In this document: piece after piece, positions 1-12,700 of the stretch | Numbering within the stretch: the first letter of the stretch is position 1 | Layout of the letters: every line of letters begins with the position of its first letter | Source: Monoplex corrugatus | Taxonomy: Eukaryota > Mollusca > Gastropoda > Littorinimorpha > Ranellidae | Direction of reading: 5' to 3' | Assembly (NCBI GenBank): GCA_030674185.1 | Contig: JAPXFY010000018.1 | Span: 44,800,932-44,864,931 of the forward strand | DNA: 64,000 nucleotides | Translations under genes and position numbers: made by a program | The notes under the pieces: model-generated | Database searches by the model: none | The model's input: only the letters and a program-made list of their open reading frames with translations | Told to the model about the DNA's origin: nothing

Positions 1-110
1 CACACGTTTTGCAGAAGCTCAAGGAATCTGGGGCGCCTCATATTTACTGGCAGATTTAGTTTGTTATTGTTACTGTTATTGTCATTGTTATTGTTATTGT
101 TATTATCATT

Positions 111-1122
111 TAAAGCCCAGCTGACCGTGCACAGCCATATCAGGGTATCATCATCATCAGGTGCCCTGCCGCATGCGTTGGCGATCATGGACTTCCATCT
201 GTCTCTATCTCTCGTCGCCCTAGCATCTCCCCCACCCTCCTCGTCCCCAGCCACTCTGCAAGTCCGTCCAGCATTTCTCCCTGGGTCTACCTGGTGTTCT
301 CTTTCCCTCCAGCTTTCTCGTTGTGACCAGGTGCTCCAAATCCCCCTTCCTCATAAAATGGCCTATAAATGTTGCCTGTCTTTTCTTAACCTTCCTTATG
401 AGTGATCTACTTGTGTCTGCCTCCATCAAGACTGTCTCGTTTGTTTTCTTTGCTGTCCATGGAACTCTCAACATTCTTCTTAGAAACCACATCTTCGCTG
501 CCTCAATCTTGTTCTGGCTTTGCTTGTTGACTGTCCACACCTCACATCCGTACAACAGTATTGGTTCTATATAACATTCAAGAACTCTCTTCCTGATGTT
601 AATTGATCGGCATTTGTTGGTAAGAATGCTTGTCATCTTCTTGAATGCTGTTTTGGCTTGGCCGATTCTGCCATATCAGGGTATAACCATATATAAAAAA
701 TACACCATACCTCACTAGAGGAAAAAAAAAAAAGAACGCTTGGAAAACAAAATTAAATACACATATCAATGCATTCCCACAAATAATCTAACGATATGCC
801 CATGGCATTGACCACTCCGCCCCATTTACCACCAGGTGATTTAAAAAAACAAACTTGAATAAAAATGTAAACATAACTATGGATACTAAAACATATAACA
901 AAAATGGGCCTAAATTATTCCCCAACTGCTTCTGCACACCACATTTCCTTAAAGCTAAAAAGCACTGACTACATGAACTTAATTATCAATCCTACGAGAA
1001 ACTATGTAAGGCTTTACAGAACACATACAGGTGAATGGACAAGCAAAGCAGAAATGATAGGAAGAAATGACAGAAAGCAAAGGAGCAAGGCAGAAACAGA
1101 GAGAGTGACAGAAAAGAGGAAA
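111..1122 (+). repeat. Dispersed repeat R1, copy 1 (split by a LINE)
   Basis: It starts with a motif like AAAGCCCAGC and continues, after a LINE insertion, through an A-rich body ending near GTGACAGAAAAGAG. The same order of blocks recurs at 6299-6757 and, shortened, at 39049-39290 and 60383-60480. No protein is apparent; it is probably a non-autonomous element or the remnant of one. Family identity is unknown to me. Confidence 0.7.
148..669 (-). mobile_element. 5'-truncated LINE 3' end (family L-GAT), copy 1
   Basis: The minus strand encodes the C-terminal part of a non-LTR retrotransposon polyprotein. It includes YGCEVWTVNKQSQNKIEAA, then RRMLRVPWTAKKTNE, then a basic stretch ending GKRTPGRPRE. 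The 3' end carries a (GAT)n tail, seen on the plus strand as TCATCATCATC. A 14-bp target duplication, GCCATATCAGGGTA, flanks it at 134-147 and 670-683, so it inserted into repeat R1. The very short trinucleotide 3' tail is typical of RTE-like LINEs; the clade is inferred. Confidence 0.85.
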
Positions 1123-1884
1123 TTTCTAGCACAGAATTTCCAGAAGATGGGGATACTATTTATACTGAAAGAGCCCCAGCATCGCCACAGGGGAGGCAGA
1201 TTTTGATGGAGTGCATATGGAACTGCTGAGCGCAATGAACCACTCTTGGACAAACTCCACATTCCACATGAACTCCGAACTCTTACAACAACAAAACAAG
1301 AACCAACAAGAACAACAACGACAACTACCTCCACCAACCTAAAAACCAACCGACCGACCAAGATAACAACAACAAGATAACAAGATTTTATTTCAGCCCA
1401 GTGCACAGACACAAGGAAAACGTTTTGGCTATACATACAATCACACTCACGCCTCACAACAATTACAATATTCAACATCATAAAAGACAAATTCGTCGGT
1501 CATCCACGGAATCAAAGAAACACATGCATACAACACACACACACTCTCACACCAAGGCGCCCAAATCCCAACCACCTTAGCTGGCCACTAATTGTTGGTT
1601 CTACCCTGCCAGCTAATTAACAGCTCGCATCTGTCCTTCCCCTTCCACTCTCCACACCACCCTCACCCATCCTGTGGCGAGCCACAGGAAAACATTGAAG
1701 TATAGGCTTACAGATTGACCTAGATTCGATAGGCCTACTCTGTGCCAGTATCAGTCACTTCCTACACTCAGTCCCTCCCGAAAGATCGAAAGATCGCAGC
1801 AGTTACAAAGCACTGCTGTAGAGTGATGGACTCTGGTCAAACCTGCCTGGCTAAAAATAGTACTCGCAACCAACCAAACAAACG
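1123..1884. other. Intergenic or intronic stretch, no gene seen
   Basis: This A/C-rich sequence has AAC-type simple repeats near 1290-1380 and a CAACCAACCAAACAAACG run at 1868-1885 that resembles a SINE tail. It lies downstream of phosphatase exon 4, so it is probably part of intron 4. No phosphatase exon was recognised in it. Confidence 0.5.
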
Positions 1885-2188
1885 AAACTACTGAACCAGC
1901 TAACCCTGCCATCTTCCTTCAATCTGCAAGCCATGAAGACAATATAAACTACTGAACCAGCTAACCCTGCCATCTTCCTTCAACCTGCAAGCCATGAAGA
2001 CCATATAAACTACTGAACCAGCTAACCCTGCCATCTTCCTTCAATCTGCAAGCCTTGAAGACAATCTAAACTACTGAACCAGCTAACCCTGCCATCTTCC
2101 TTCAATCTGCAAGCCATGAAGACAATCTAAACTACTGAACCAGCTAACCCTGCCATCTTCCTTCAATCTGCAAGCCATGAAGACAATC
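1885..2188 (-). repeat. 61-bp tandem repeat containing the exon 4 splice donor, five units
   Basis: Five units have an exact 61-bp period (unit starts near 1888, 1949, 2010, 2071 and 2132) and differ by only a few substitutions. On the minus strand each unit holds the last coding bases of phosphatase exon 4 (encoding IVFMACRLKEDGR), the donor GTTAGC and about 25 bp of intron. The right-most unit is the genuine exon end; the other four are copies further into the intron. Confidence 0.9.
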
Positions 2189-2283
2189 TCTGTGTTGTAC
2201 TGCCACAGCATTCTCCAAAAGTCATTGATCGTGTGGGGCATGGGCCCCTGGGCTGCAATGTACCCATCCTTTCCGTTCACGTC
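2149..2283 (-). CDS. Phosphatase exon 4
   Basis: The acceptor TTCTCTGTGCAG precedes it and the donor is GTTAGC. There are exactly 45 codons in phase 0, encoding DVNGKDGYIAAQGPMPHTIN, DFWRMLWQYN and TEIVFMACRLKEDGR. YIAxQGP and DFWRM.W are PTP motifs M3 and M4. The 3' end and donor are copied four more times downstream in a 61-bp tandem array. Confidence 0.92.
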
Positions 2284-2401
2284 CTGCACAGAGAAAAGAA
2301 AGTGATGCAACTTCTGTTATGCAACTTCTTGTATTTAGAGTAACTCCTCTCTGGAATATGGAAGGCAGAACTGTGTGTATGTTTACGTGGGGTTCTGGAG
2401 T

Positions 2402-2469
<68 letters not shown>

Positions 2470-2528
2470 TGTGGTGGTGTGTGTGTGTGTGTGTGTGTGG
2501 TGTGTGGTGTGTGTGTGCGTGCGTGTGG

Positions 2529-2566
<38 letters not shown>

Positions 2567-5500
2567 TTGTGGGTGTGTGTGCGGGTGTGTGGCGGGTGTG
2601 TGTGCAGGTGTGTGTGTGTGGGTGGTGCGTAGTGCGTGCATGCATGCGTGCGTTGTGCGTCTTGATCCAAGCATGTGATATGAATTAAATATCCATATGT
2701 AAGCAAGCATATAACTGACTTATGCTTCTGCACAGGACTAGTAACACGCTAACACATGGTAAGCAAACAAGTCTCCAACACTCCTCCTCGCAGTCTGCTA
2801 ACAATATATACTCATCCTCTCATTCCTTTAACAATGCAGTCATCCTCTCATTCCTCTAACCATGCACACGCATCCTCTCATTCCTCTAACCAAGCACACT
2901 CATCCTCTCACTCCTATAACAATGTACAGTCATCCTCTCATTCCTCTAACCATGCACACGCATCCTCTCATTCCTCTAACAATGTACAGTCATCCTCTCA
3001 CTCCTATAACAATGCACACGCATCCTCTTATTCCTCTAACAATGCACAGTCATCCTCTCACTCCTGTAACAATGCACACGCATCCTCTTATTCCTCTAAC
3101 AATGCATACTCATTATCTCATTTTTCTAAGAACATGCACTTATCCTCTCAGTCCTCTATGTACACTCCTCCTCTCCTCTGACAATGTACACTCATTCTCT
3201 AATTCCTCTAACAATGTACACTCAACCTCTCATCCCTCTAACAATGTACACACATCCTCGGATTTCTATAACAATGAACACTCATCCTCTCATTCCCTTA
3301 AAATGTGCATTCATCCTCTCTTCTTACAATGTACACTTATTCTCTCATTCCCCTAACAATGTACACACATCCTCTCATTCTCCTAATAATGTACACTAAT
3401 CTTCTGATTCCCCTAACACTGTACTGTGTACACTCATTTCTCATTCCTCTTACAGTGTACACTAATCTTCCGATTCCTCTAACAATGTACAATCATCCTT
3501 TTCATTTCTTTAAAAGCATACACACATCCTCTCATTACTTTAACAATGGCAACTCATCCTCATTCCCTCAAACTGTAACAATGTCAAACTGTAACAATGT
3601 ATCAATCATCCTGTCAATCATCTAACAATGAACACCCACCTCTATGAAGCTTGCATTGATGTAATCAGATCCTTTCTCGCCTTCAATTTCAGTCAGCTTG
3701 ACACGTCTGTCATCACCTACAGTAAAACAATAGACGTGATTTTTCCACTTACAGAAAAACCACTAAAATCTGCATTCTGTAACCCATTCAAAATCTGTAT
3801 TGTTTTGTACTGCAACAATTCTGCATGCTAGTGTACCCATAATATTATATGTAGTTGTCAGATGTATCTGATATATTGAATTGTCTTGTACTGTGTATTG
3901 GAATATATCATATAGGAAGTGCCAACAGAGGTGGTTTTCACGATTTCACCAAATCAACTAAAATACCAACTAATGGGACTGTATAGGAAATGCCAACAGA
4001 GGATAATTTTCATGTTACATCAAATCAACAAAAATACCAACTTATTCCAGACTGCTAGTGGACTTTTCATAGAAACACCATTAGTTTGCATGCTCTCAAC
4101 ACTGGGGTTTTGCAGTAAAACCAATAAGCTGTCTGCTTTTCTCAACAAACAAAAAAACAAAAACAAAACAAACAAAAACCCTATGTTCAGGCTACACTCT
4201 CAATGCCCAAATATTTATCAAACTGTTTCTATCAATCTTTTCTCCAGTTAAAATTGTCTAGCTTCAAGAAAGGAGTATGTCACAGATGCATCCTCTCACC
4301 TCATCTCTTCAACATATATACAGAGCAGGTTGTGAGAGAAACAGATTGAAACATGGGAATAAAAACTGGCAACTGAAACATGGTAAATCTACAATTATCA
4401 TCATCATCAGGTGCCCTGCCACATGGCGTTGGCGACCATGGACTTCCATCCATCTCTGTCTCTCGTTGCCCCTAGCATCTCCCCCACCCTCCTTGTCCCC
4501 AGCCACTCTGCAAGTCCGTCCAGCATTCTCTCCCTGGGTCTACCTGGTACTCTCTTTCCCTCCAGCTTTCCCGTTGTGACCAGGTGCTCTAAATCCCCCT
4601 TCCTCATAAAATGGCCTATGAATGTTGCCTGTCTTTTCCTAATCTTCCTTATGAGTGATCTACTTGTGTCTGCCTCCATCAAGACTGTCTCATTTTTTTC
4701 TTTGCTGTCCATGGAACTCTCAACATTCTTCTTAGAAACCAAATCTACATTTCTTTGCTGTCCATGGAACTCTCAACATTCTTCTTAAAAACCAAATCTA
4801 CAATATGCTGATAATATTGTATTCGATGTTGTACGATATCACGATCATAAAAAGAATCCGTACAGAGTAGACATAGCAGGCAAGATGGCAGGCCTAATTC
4901 TATATGCCAAGAAGACAAAAGTAACGCACCTAGAAGGAGAAGAAAAGTATAATGCATATCGAGATTTTCAATCAACAAAATCACATTAGAAAAGGTGAAT
5001 GATTTTAAATATTCAGGCTTTTCTATAGCTCATGATGACAACTGTACTACAGCACGCACTGAAATAAGAGTAGGAATGGTAAAATCAGAAAATGAACCTA
5101 CTCAACAACATATGGAAAGACATAAACATTCCAACAGACCTTAAAATCAAAATGCTAAAATATCTGATCTGGCCAGTAATGCTATGTGGCTGTAAAGCCT
5201 GGACCTGCAGAGAAGCTAATGAAAACAAGATCAAAGCAGCAGGGATATGGTTGTACATGCAGCTTCTCAGAGCCAAATGGACCGATAAAAGAACAACTGG
5301 AATCATTCTGAACAAATTCACACTCTAATATCAACTGCTGGCAGATATCAACAAAGGAAAAACAAAATACATTGACCATGCAACAAGCAACACCAACACA
5401 ACCCTAATAACAACAGTTTTAACAGGAAAGTGGAGGCCAAAAGGCAAAAAAATCTGGAAAACACCCTCCTATATGATAGGCCAAGAATCAGAACCACCCA

Positions 5501-6792
5501 CCTCCTATATGATTAGGACCAAAAGAAATCCAGGTAGACCACCCACCTCCTATATGATTAGGCCAAAAGAAATCCAGGTAGACCACCCACTTCCTATATG
5601 ATTAGGCCAAAAGAAATCCAGGTAGACCACCCACCTCCTATATGATTAGGCCAAAAGAAATCCAGGTAGACCACCCACTTCCTATATGATTAGGCCAAAA
5701 GAAATCCAGGTAGACCACCCACCTTCTATATGAACAGCATACACCAACATCAATGGTTTGAAAGTCTACATATAGCACAGAAAACTCCAAGTCAAGACTG
5801 GAGTAAATGGAGGAGAGCTGATGTGATGTCTGCTGCACTGGCTACCAATCAACTCAATGACGTTGATGGATGACAGGTGACTAAGGCATTCCCCTTCCTA
5901 CACACTTCTGTCTACAATCAACCTGCCTTATCATCAAGGCGAAGTAAGTTTTCCCTATTTATTTACTTATTATTCTTACCATTTATTATCATTTATCTAT
6001 TTGTTTATTTATTTCCTTATTTATACATTTATCTATTTATTTATTTTTTATCTTAAATGTGTAGTTTTCAACAACCTTTGGTTGGCAGGAAGAAAAACAG
6101 AGATAGCGACAAGGCTCCACCAAAATGACACACATGTATAACGAATAACAATTTATGACCTTCCCGGGTACCTAAGACAACCACACAAGTACAAAACAAA
6201 CAGTTCAGGCAGCTTGGAAGCCGGATTAGATAACACGTTATCATATTCCAGGAAGTCAGTGCAGACAGTGAGGACAATTCAGAATCTGTTGTTGTTGTTA
6301 AGTCCAGCCAACTGCGTAGAGCCATATCATTATCAGGGCTATAACCAGTTCAAAACATCAAAACTTCAACAGGAAAAAAAAAAAGAAAATTAAGTACACA
6401 TATTAATCAATGCATTTGCCCACATAATCTAAGGAGATACCCCTGGCGTTGACCATTCCGTCCAATTTATCGCACAGGGGATTTAAAAAACACACCTGAA
6501 TGCAAATTTAAGCATACCTAAGGACACCAAAACATATATAAAAATGGGTCTAAATTACCGAAAAATTGCTTCAGCATATATCACCTCCCTAGAGCCAAAA
6601 ATACACTTAATACATGTACCCAATCATCAATCCTAAGAAAAAGTATGTAAGACTTAAAAGAACACAAAAAGGTGAATAGACCAGATAAGGCAGAATGACA
6701 GGAAGAAATGACAGAAAGCAAAGGAGGAAGAAAGAAACAAAGAGAGTGACAGAAAAGAGTATATGTGTGCGTGTGTGTGAAAGAAAGAAGGG

Positions 6793-6823
<31 letters not shown>

Positions 6824-8866
6824 CAATAACAGTAACAATGAAAAATACAAATCATTAAAGAACAATATAAAAATGCACATACTGAAATATGCTGTGGATT
6901 TGTGCATATATGAATATACGAAAACATAAGCTTATATGACACAAGTATGTTCATGATTAAGCTACTTCATTTATAACACTACAAATATTATAACAATGAT
7001 ATATCAAATTACAAATATTACAATAATAATGACATGATCAAATCAAAATGGACAAGTTATCCAGACATAAAGCAGGTTTGTATTGTCACAGCAGTCAACA
7101 ATATCATGTCTGCAATAAAAACATACAGATATGAATGCTTTAATAAAATGAAACGTGAATAAGGGAAATAAAGCATGTCTTGTAATGGCGAACAGTTCTG
7201 TTACACTTATAGTTATAGGCATCAGGAGTATGTAATAACTAAGTTTACTTTTAACTATTTTTCCTGACTATGGACCTTTCAAACATTATGGTAAAACGTT
7301 CTGACAGCTTGGTATATTTATATAATTACCAATAAAGAAACCAAGGAGGAAAAAATTGCAACAATGATAGTTACTAGCATTACTAACAGACTCTAAAATC
7401 GAATCAAGGACACTTTCAATATATTATATGACTATGGAAAAAATTGCAACAATGATAGTTACTAGTAGTACTAACAGACTACCAAAATCTAGTCAAGAAC
7501 ATTTTCAATATATATCATATGAAAAACAGATTCACTAGACTCCATTCGTTGATACAGACTATAGAGCAGAACAAGTGGAATCAACTGGTAATTAGGGAAG
7601 TTATCTGACTGATGGTTTGTATTGAATTTCATCTATTTCTTTCTTTGTCTCTTCTGTACTCTTGACAAAGGCCCGTAGGCAATCAAATATATGCGGTTCT
7701 CATTCTGTTTCCAAGCCATTAAGGCGTTATAGTTTTTAAAGTTTTGGTCAGCCAGGCTCGAACCCACGCAGTCAGACAGAAGACAGAAGTTCTATCCCTA
7801 CACCGACCAGGCATGAAACTTTGAAAGGCTTCAGGCGAGCAAAAATGAGTTCCGGGCGGCTCTGTTGGCAGGTGGTAATAACACGGCCCTGGTCACAGCT
7901 GGTCACACATGGCAGGCTGCGAACAAAGGCTTTGAGGTTATGACAACAGGGCAGTCCACTACCACACTAACCCTTTTGACTCCCGCACCCTATCCGCCAA
8001 CTGCAAAAACTTAACTCTTTGACTCCCTCACCCTATCCACCAGCTTCCTGCAGAAAGCTGGTGGATGGGTGAGGGAGTCAAAGAGTTAAGTTTTTGCTTT
8101 GCACCAGTTGCCATGGTGTAGTGGTTAGCGCATCAAACTACCAACTGGAAAGTTGTGGGTGCCAATCCCCTTCAAAAATTGTTATGGGATTTTTGGGCTC
8201 TAACCGGCTCCTACCTGGAGGTGGGTGTGCTGTGGGCTCATTGGTAAGACTGGGACCACACCCTCGAGTCTCATCCACTTTACGGATGTGTCATCGAGGG
8301 TGTTGCTCAAATCTTCTGAGCAGCACCGCAGGTGTATGTATCTCTCAGGACTGGTTGATGCCAGGATATGATATTATAAGTAGTAAGCGTAGAGTACATC
8401 CCTGTCACGCAGTCTCAAGTCCTAGATGGTACTCCATACCATCATGGTTATCATCCTCACTGACATCATCTCCATCGTCACACTGTACAAACTGTTCCAG
8501 CTTCTGTGGCCTTTAAGGTGGCATAGAAAATGGGACGCAACAAAAAAACAAAAACAAAAAAAAAGCTGAGCACAAAGGTAACCATCCTGAGTGCAATGAT
8601 CCTGGAAAAAATTTTTTCTTTTTTGCTTTGCTAGTATAGTTGACAATGCAGGATGTTGGTGAACAGGGTGCAGGGGTCATAGGGTTTAGCTGAAAGCTTC
8701 CTGAGTATGTTTGTGTCGAGGAAGGTGTATGACCCACAGTTACATTCAAACGTAGAACAGGTCTACAAAGAGATGTTGGGAGACTTATAATATATGCGTG
8801 GCTCAGTGTGTGTGTGTGTGCGTGTGTGTGTGTGTGTGGTGTGTGTGTGGTGTGTGTGTGGTGTGT

Positions 8867-8915
<49 letters not shown>

Positions 8916-9074
8916 GAGAGAGAGTGTGTGTGTGTGTGTGTGTGGGTGTGTGTTGTGTGTTGTTTGTGTGTCTTGTGTGTGTGCATGCATGTGTCAGTCT
9001 ATCTCTCTGTGAGTACATATGCATAAGCTGATAAGCCGCATAGTTTGATGTATACAGTGTTGCACAGTTCCATA

Positions 9075-9166
<92 letters not shown>

Positions 9167-9286
9167 GGTGTGTGTATGTGTGTGTGTGTGTTGTGTGTGT
9201 GTTTGTATATATATATATATAATATGTGTGTGTTGTGTTGTGTGTTGTGTGTGTTTGTGTGTGTTGTGTGTTTTGTGTGTGTGTGT

Positions 9287-9344
<58 letters not shown>

Positions 9345-9449
9345 GTGTTGTGTTGTGTTGTGTTGTGTTGTGTTGTGGTTGTGGTTGTGTTGTGTTGTTG
9401 TTGTGGTGTGGGTGGTGGTGGTGGTGGTGGTGGTGGTGGTGGTGGTGGT

Positions 9450-9490
<41 letters not shown>

Positions 9491-9514
9491 CAGAGACACA
9501 GAGAGTGTGTGTAT

Positions 9515-9572
<58 letters not shown>

Positions 9573-9637
9573 TGTGTAAGTGCATGTGTGTGAGTATGAC
9601 TATGACTATGAGTGTGTGGGCATATGTATGTATGTGT

Positions 9638-9704
<67 letters not shown>

Positions 9705-12700
9705 TGTGGTGTGTATCATTGTGTGTGTGCATTTGTGAGTCTGTCATTATGTGTGTAAACTGTAATTTCTGAGTGTGTGTGAGTGTGTGTGGGGGTGGGG
9801 TGAGTGGGGGGTTGGGGGTGGACATACATGCTTATGAGTGTATGTGAAATAAAGACTAAGCAAGGAGAGACAGAAGAATAATTAAAGAACAGAAAGACAA
9901 AGAGAGAGTGTGTCACTGTGTGTGTAGTGGTCATTGGTTAATGTCTATTCACTTAAGTGATTTTAGACAAATAATCCAAAAAAAAAAAAAAAAAAGTAAA
10001 TAAATAAATAAAAAATAATAAATGCTAATAACAATGATAATAATGATAAATAAATAAATAAATAAGTAAATAAACAATTGAATAAATGAAAAATTAAGTA
10101 CGTAAAAAAAGCGATGTGGGGAAGGGGAATAGAAACCGGAAGAGCAAATGCAAATGTTTATGTGTAGTTAGTCATGGTTAAAAAAAGAAATGAAATTTAA
10201 GTTCAAATTCATATCACTTACAGCCCACTCGAGCAGCAAAAAACATATTCGGGCTAAAACCAAGTGAAAAACAAGTAAGAAGCAAGGACAAGGCAAATGT
10301 CAGAGGGGAGCGTAAACATAACAAATGAAGTAGCATACTACAACAAATATTTACAATAAACTAGCTAACTGTAACCATGAACAAGAAGATGAACGAATTA
10401 CAAATATTGAACTATTGGACTTTTTGACAGGCTAACAAAAAATTTGTATGTTAATAATGATGATTCAAATATGTCGGAAATTGTGTGAGTAGAAAGTACC
10501 GGAATGAGTCGCTTTATACTAATGCAAGAAAGTAAATGACTGGTCGTTATTTTCTGTCCACAAAGACAGACAATATTTCTGGTGTACTTTGTTTTTAATG
10601 CATCGAGTTTCCACCTATACATAAGGGACTGCATAGTTCTATTTATGGTAAACTGTTTACTTATTTTGCTGATTATAATATTCATGCTATTTGTATTGTA
10701 CTTTTTCTGATTATCTTGAAACAGTTTCCAAACATAGGCATCCACTAAGTTATAAGATTCATTCAAGGAGAGAGAAAGCTTTATGTTGTTTGATTCTGGT
10801 GAACCCTTAGCTCCTCGTTTGGCGGCCCTGTCAACCACATCGTTATGATGAAACGAACAATGAGATGGTATCCAGCAGAAAGTAAGACAGTGCCTCTTAA
10901 AGATAAGAAATGAATTAAATGGCTAATTTCTATTACCATTTCAGATCTAGTGTCTAACTTCATTAGTTCGAGAGCCTGAAGCACTGATTTCGAATCAACG
11001 CAGAAAAGGATTTGTGATATATTCCGAGGATAGCTTACTAAGTAATTCAAAGCCATCAGTATTGCAAAGAGTTCAGCTGTAAATATTGATTTGTTGGGTC
11101 CAATATGGAAAGATTTCTCTATTTTAAGAGCTGGTATTAAAAACGCAGAACCTGCTTTTTTCTCAATTAATGATCCATCTGTGTAGATTTTTAAATGACT
11201 GGGATAAAAGAGTTCAATGTGACATTTAACTCGACTCGCTAATAAGTTGATATTATCTTCTTTCTTTAAATCAGTGTGGTGTATGTCAAAGTTTGCTCTT
11301 AAGAGTTCCCAACTGGGTACTGGTGAAAACGAAGGTCTTATAGATATAGGATCCGCTTCTAGATCAATTCCAGAGCCATTCATGATGTCGTGTGTATACG
11401 TTGCAAGTGTGGCCTGTGAAGATATTGATCTAGCTCGCTTCGGAAAATCAATGTCTGATCTTAAAGTTATATCAGGTCTCAAAACATTTTCAACGGTGGT
11501 ATTCCTTAGCAGAAATTTGGTAGAGACGAGTTTCCTTTGTTCATCAAGCGGCAACATATTAATCTCACCGTATGTTCGGAGACTGGAAGCATGCATCGGA
11601 AGACCGAGGGCAAGTTTAAAACTTTTGCATTCTGTACTTTGTAGTTTTTGCAGTAAGTGTCTCGGTGCGCTAAAGAATATTTCCTGGGCATATGTTAGTT
11701 TAGATCTAATGAGAGATTTACATAAATGTACAAGTATTGATGGATCATGTCCCCATGGTTGCTTGCACACTATTTTCAAAAAAATGTAGACTCTTTTGGG
11801 CTTTTGTGAGTAAGTAGTCGATATGCAGATTCCATGACAATTTTGCTGTAAAGAAAACACCCAAGAATTTAATAGATTGGTTATACTGAAGAACGGAATC
11901 TCCTAGTTTAAAGGTGGGCATTTTGTCCGGGGTTAGACCCACTATTAAATAAAATTATCTTTGTCTTCTCCGTAGATAGATGGAGCCCATTTTCTGCCAT
12001 GTATTGTGCTGTTTTGTCAAGTTCTAATTGATAAAGTTTGCGTGCATAGTTGATACTGCGAGAAGGAGTGTTTTTCTTTATGTTTACCGGCATCCACATG
12101 CATAGATCATCAGCATACTGGACTAAAGTGACAACTTTAGATATTCTACTTGGTAAGTCGTTCATTAGTATCACAAAGAGGAGGGATGCTAAAACTGATC
12201 CCTGTGGGATACCCATCTGAAGGGTTCGTTTTGTTGAATACACGTTTCCAATTCTGGTTTGAATTACTCGGTTTTCCAACAGACACTTCACGTAGTTATA
12301 AACGCGACCTGTTAGCCCTATGCTTTTTAATTTAAATAATAATCGGGAGTGCCACACTTGGTCGTATGCTTTGGTTATATCAAAAAATGTGGCCAATATA
12401 CATTTACGTCTTGCAAATTGTCCCTTTATGTCAGTGGTTAGTTTAGTTAAGAGTTCCACTGTTGACCTGCCTTTTCGAAAACCAGCCTGATTGACAGGTA
12501 TAATGGTATTTTTTTCACAATAGTGTAGCTGTCTGGCGCTATCGATTGATTTGCGCTATCGGTCGATCGCGCTGCACAATCTATGGATCCGTTGTTCGTG
12601 CAGCAATCGGTAGATCGCGCAACCATCGATCGATTGCGCTGCACGTTCGATGGATGTCCCTATTCCAGTTCTAGTTTGCTGTTAAAGCAACTGTCCAGTA

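Larger units (their letters stand above)
4255..5880 (+). mobile_element. Decayed LINE (L-A) with reverse transcriptase remnants, split by another LINE
   Basis: Left part: GVCHRCILSPHLFNIYTE at about 4277-4330 is reverse-transcriptase motif 4. Right part after the insertion: QYADN in place of QYADD at about 4803, then AGLILYAKKTKVT, VNDFKYSGFSIAHDD and, at 5092-5325, a frame with CGCKAWTCREANENKIKAAG. Frameshifts and stops separate the parts. The C-terminal PGRPP region is tandemly duplicated (5470-5740) and the end reads QDWSKWRRADVMSAALATNQ. This is an old, inactive copy. Confidence 0.75.

Noticed and set aside
8803..9825. Long His-Thr or Cys-Val open frames across (CA)n/(GT)n tracts here and at many other places (for example 33405-34311, 56832-57555)
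   Set aside because: They are translations of dinucleotide repeats in several frames on both strands and show no protein-like composition.
12150..12335. Small plus-strand frames opposite the LINE reverse transcriptase and opposite the endonuclease (15580-16556)
   Set aside because: They are antisense shadows of the LINE coding strand.
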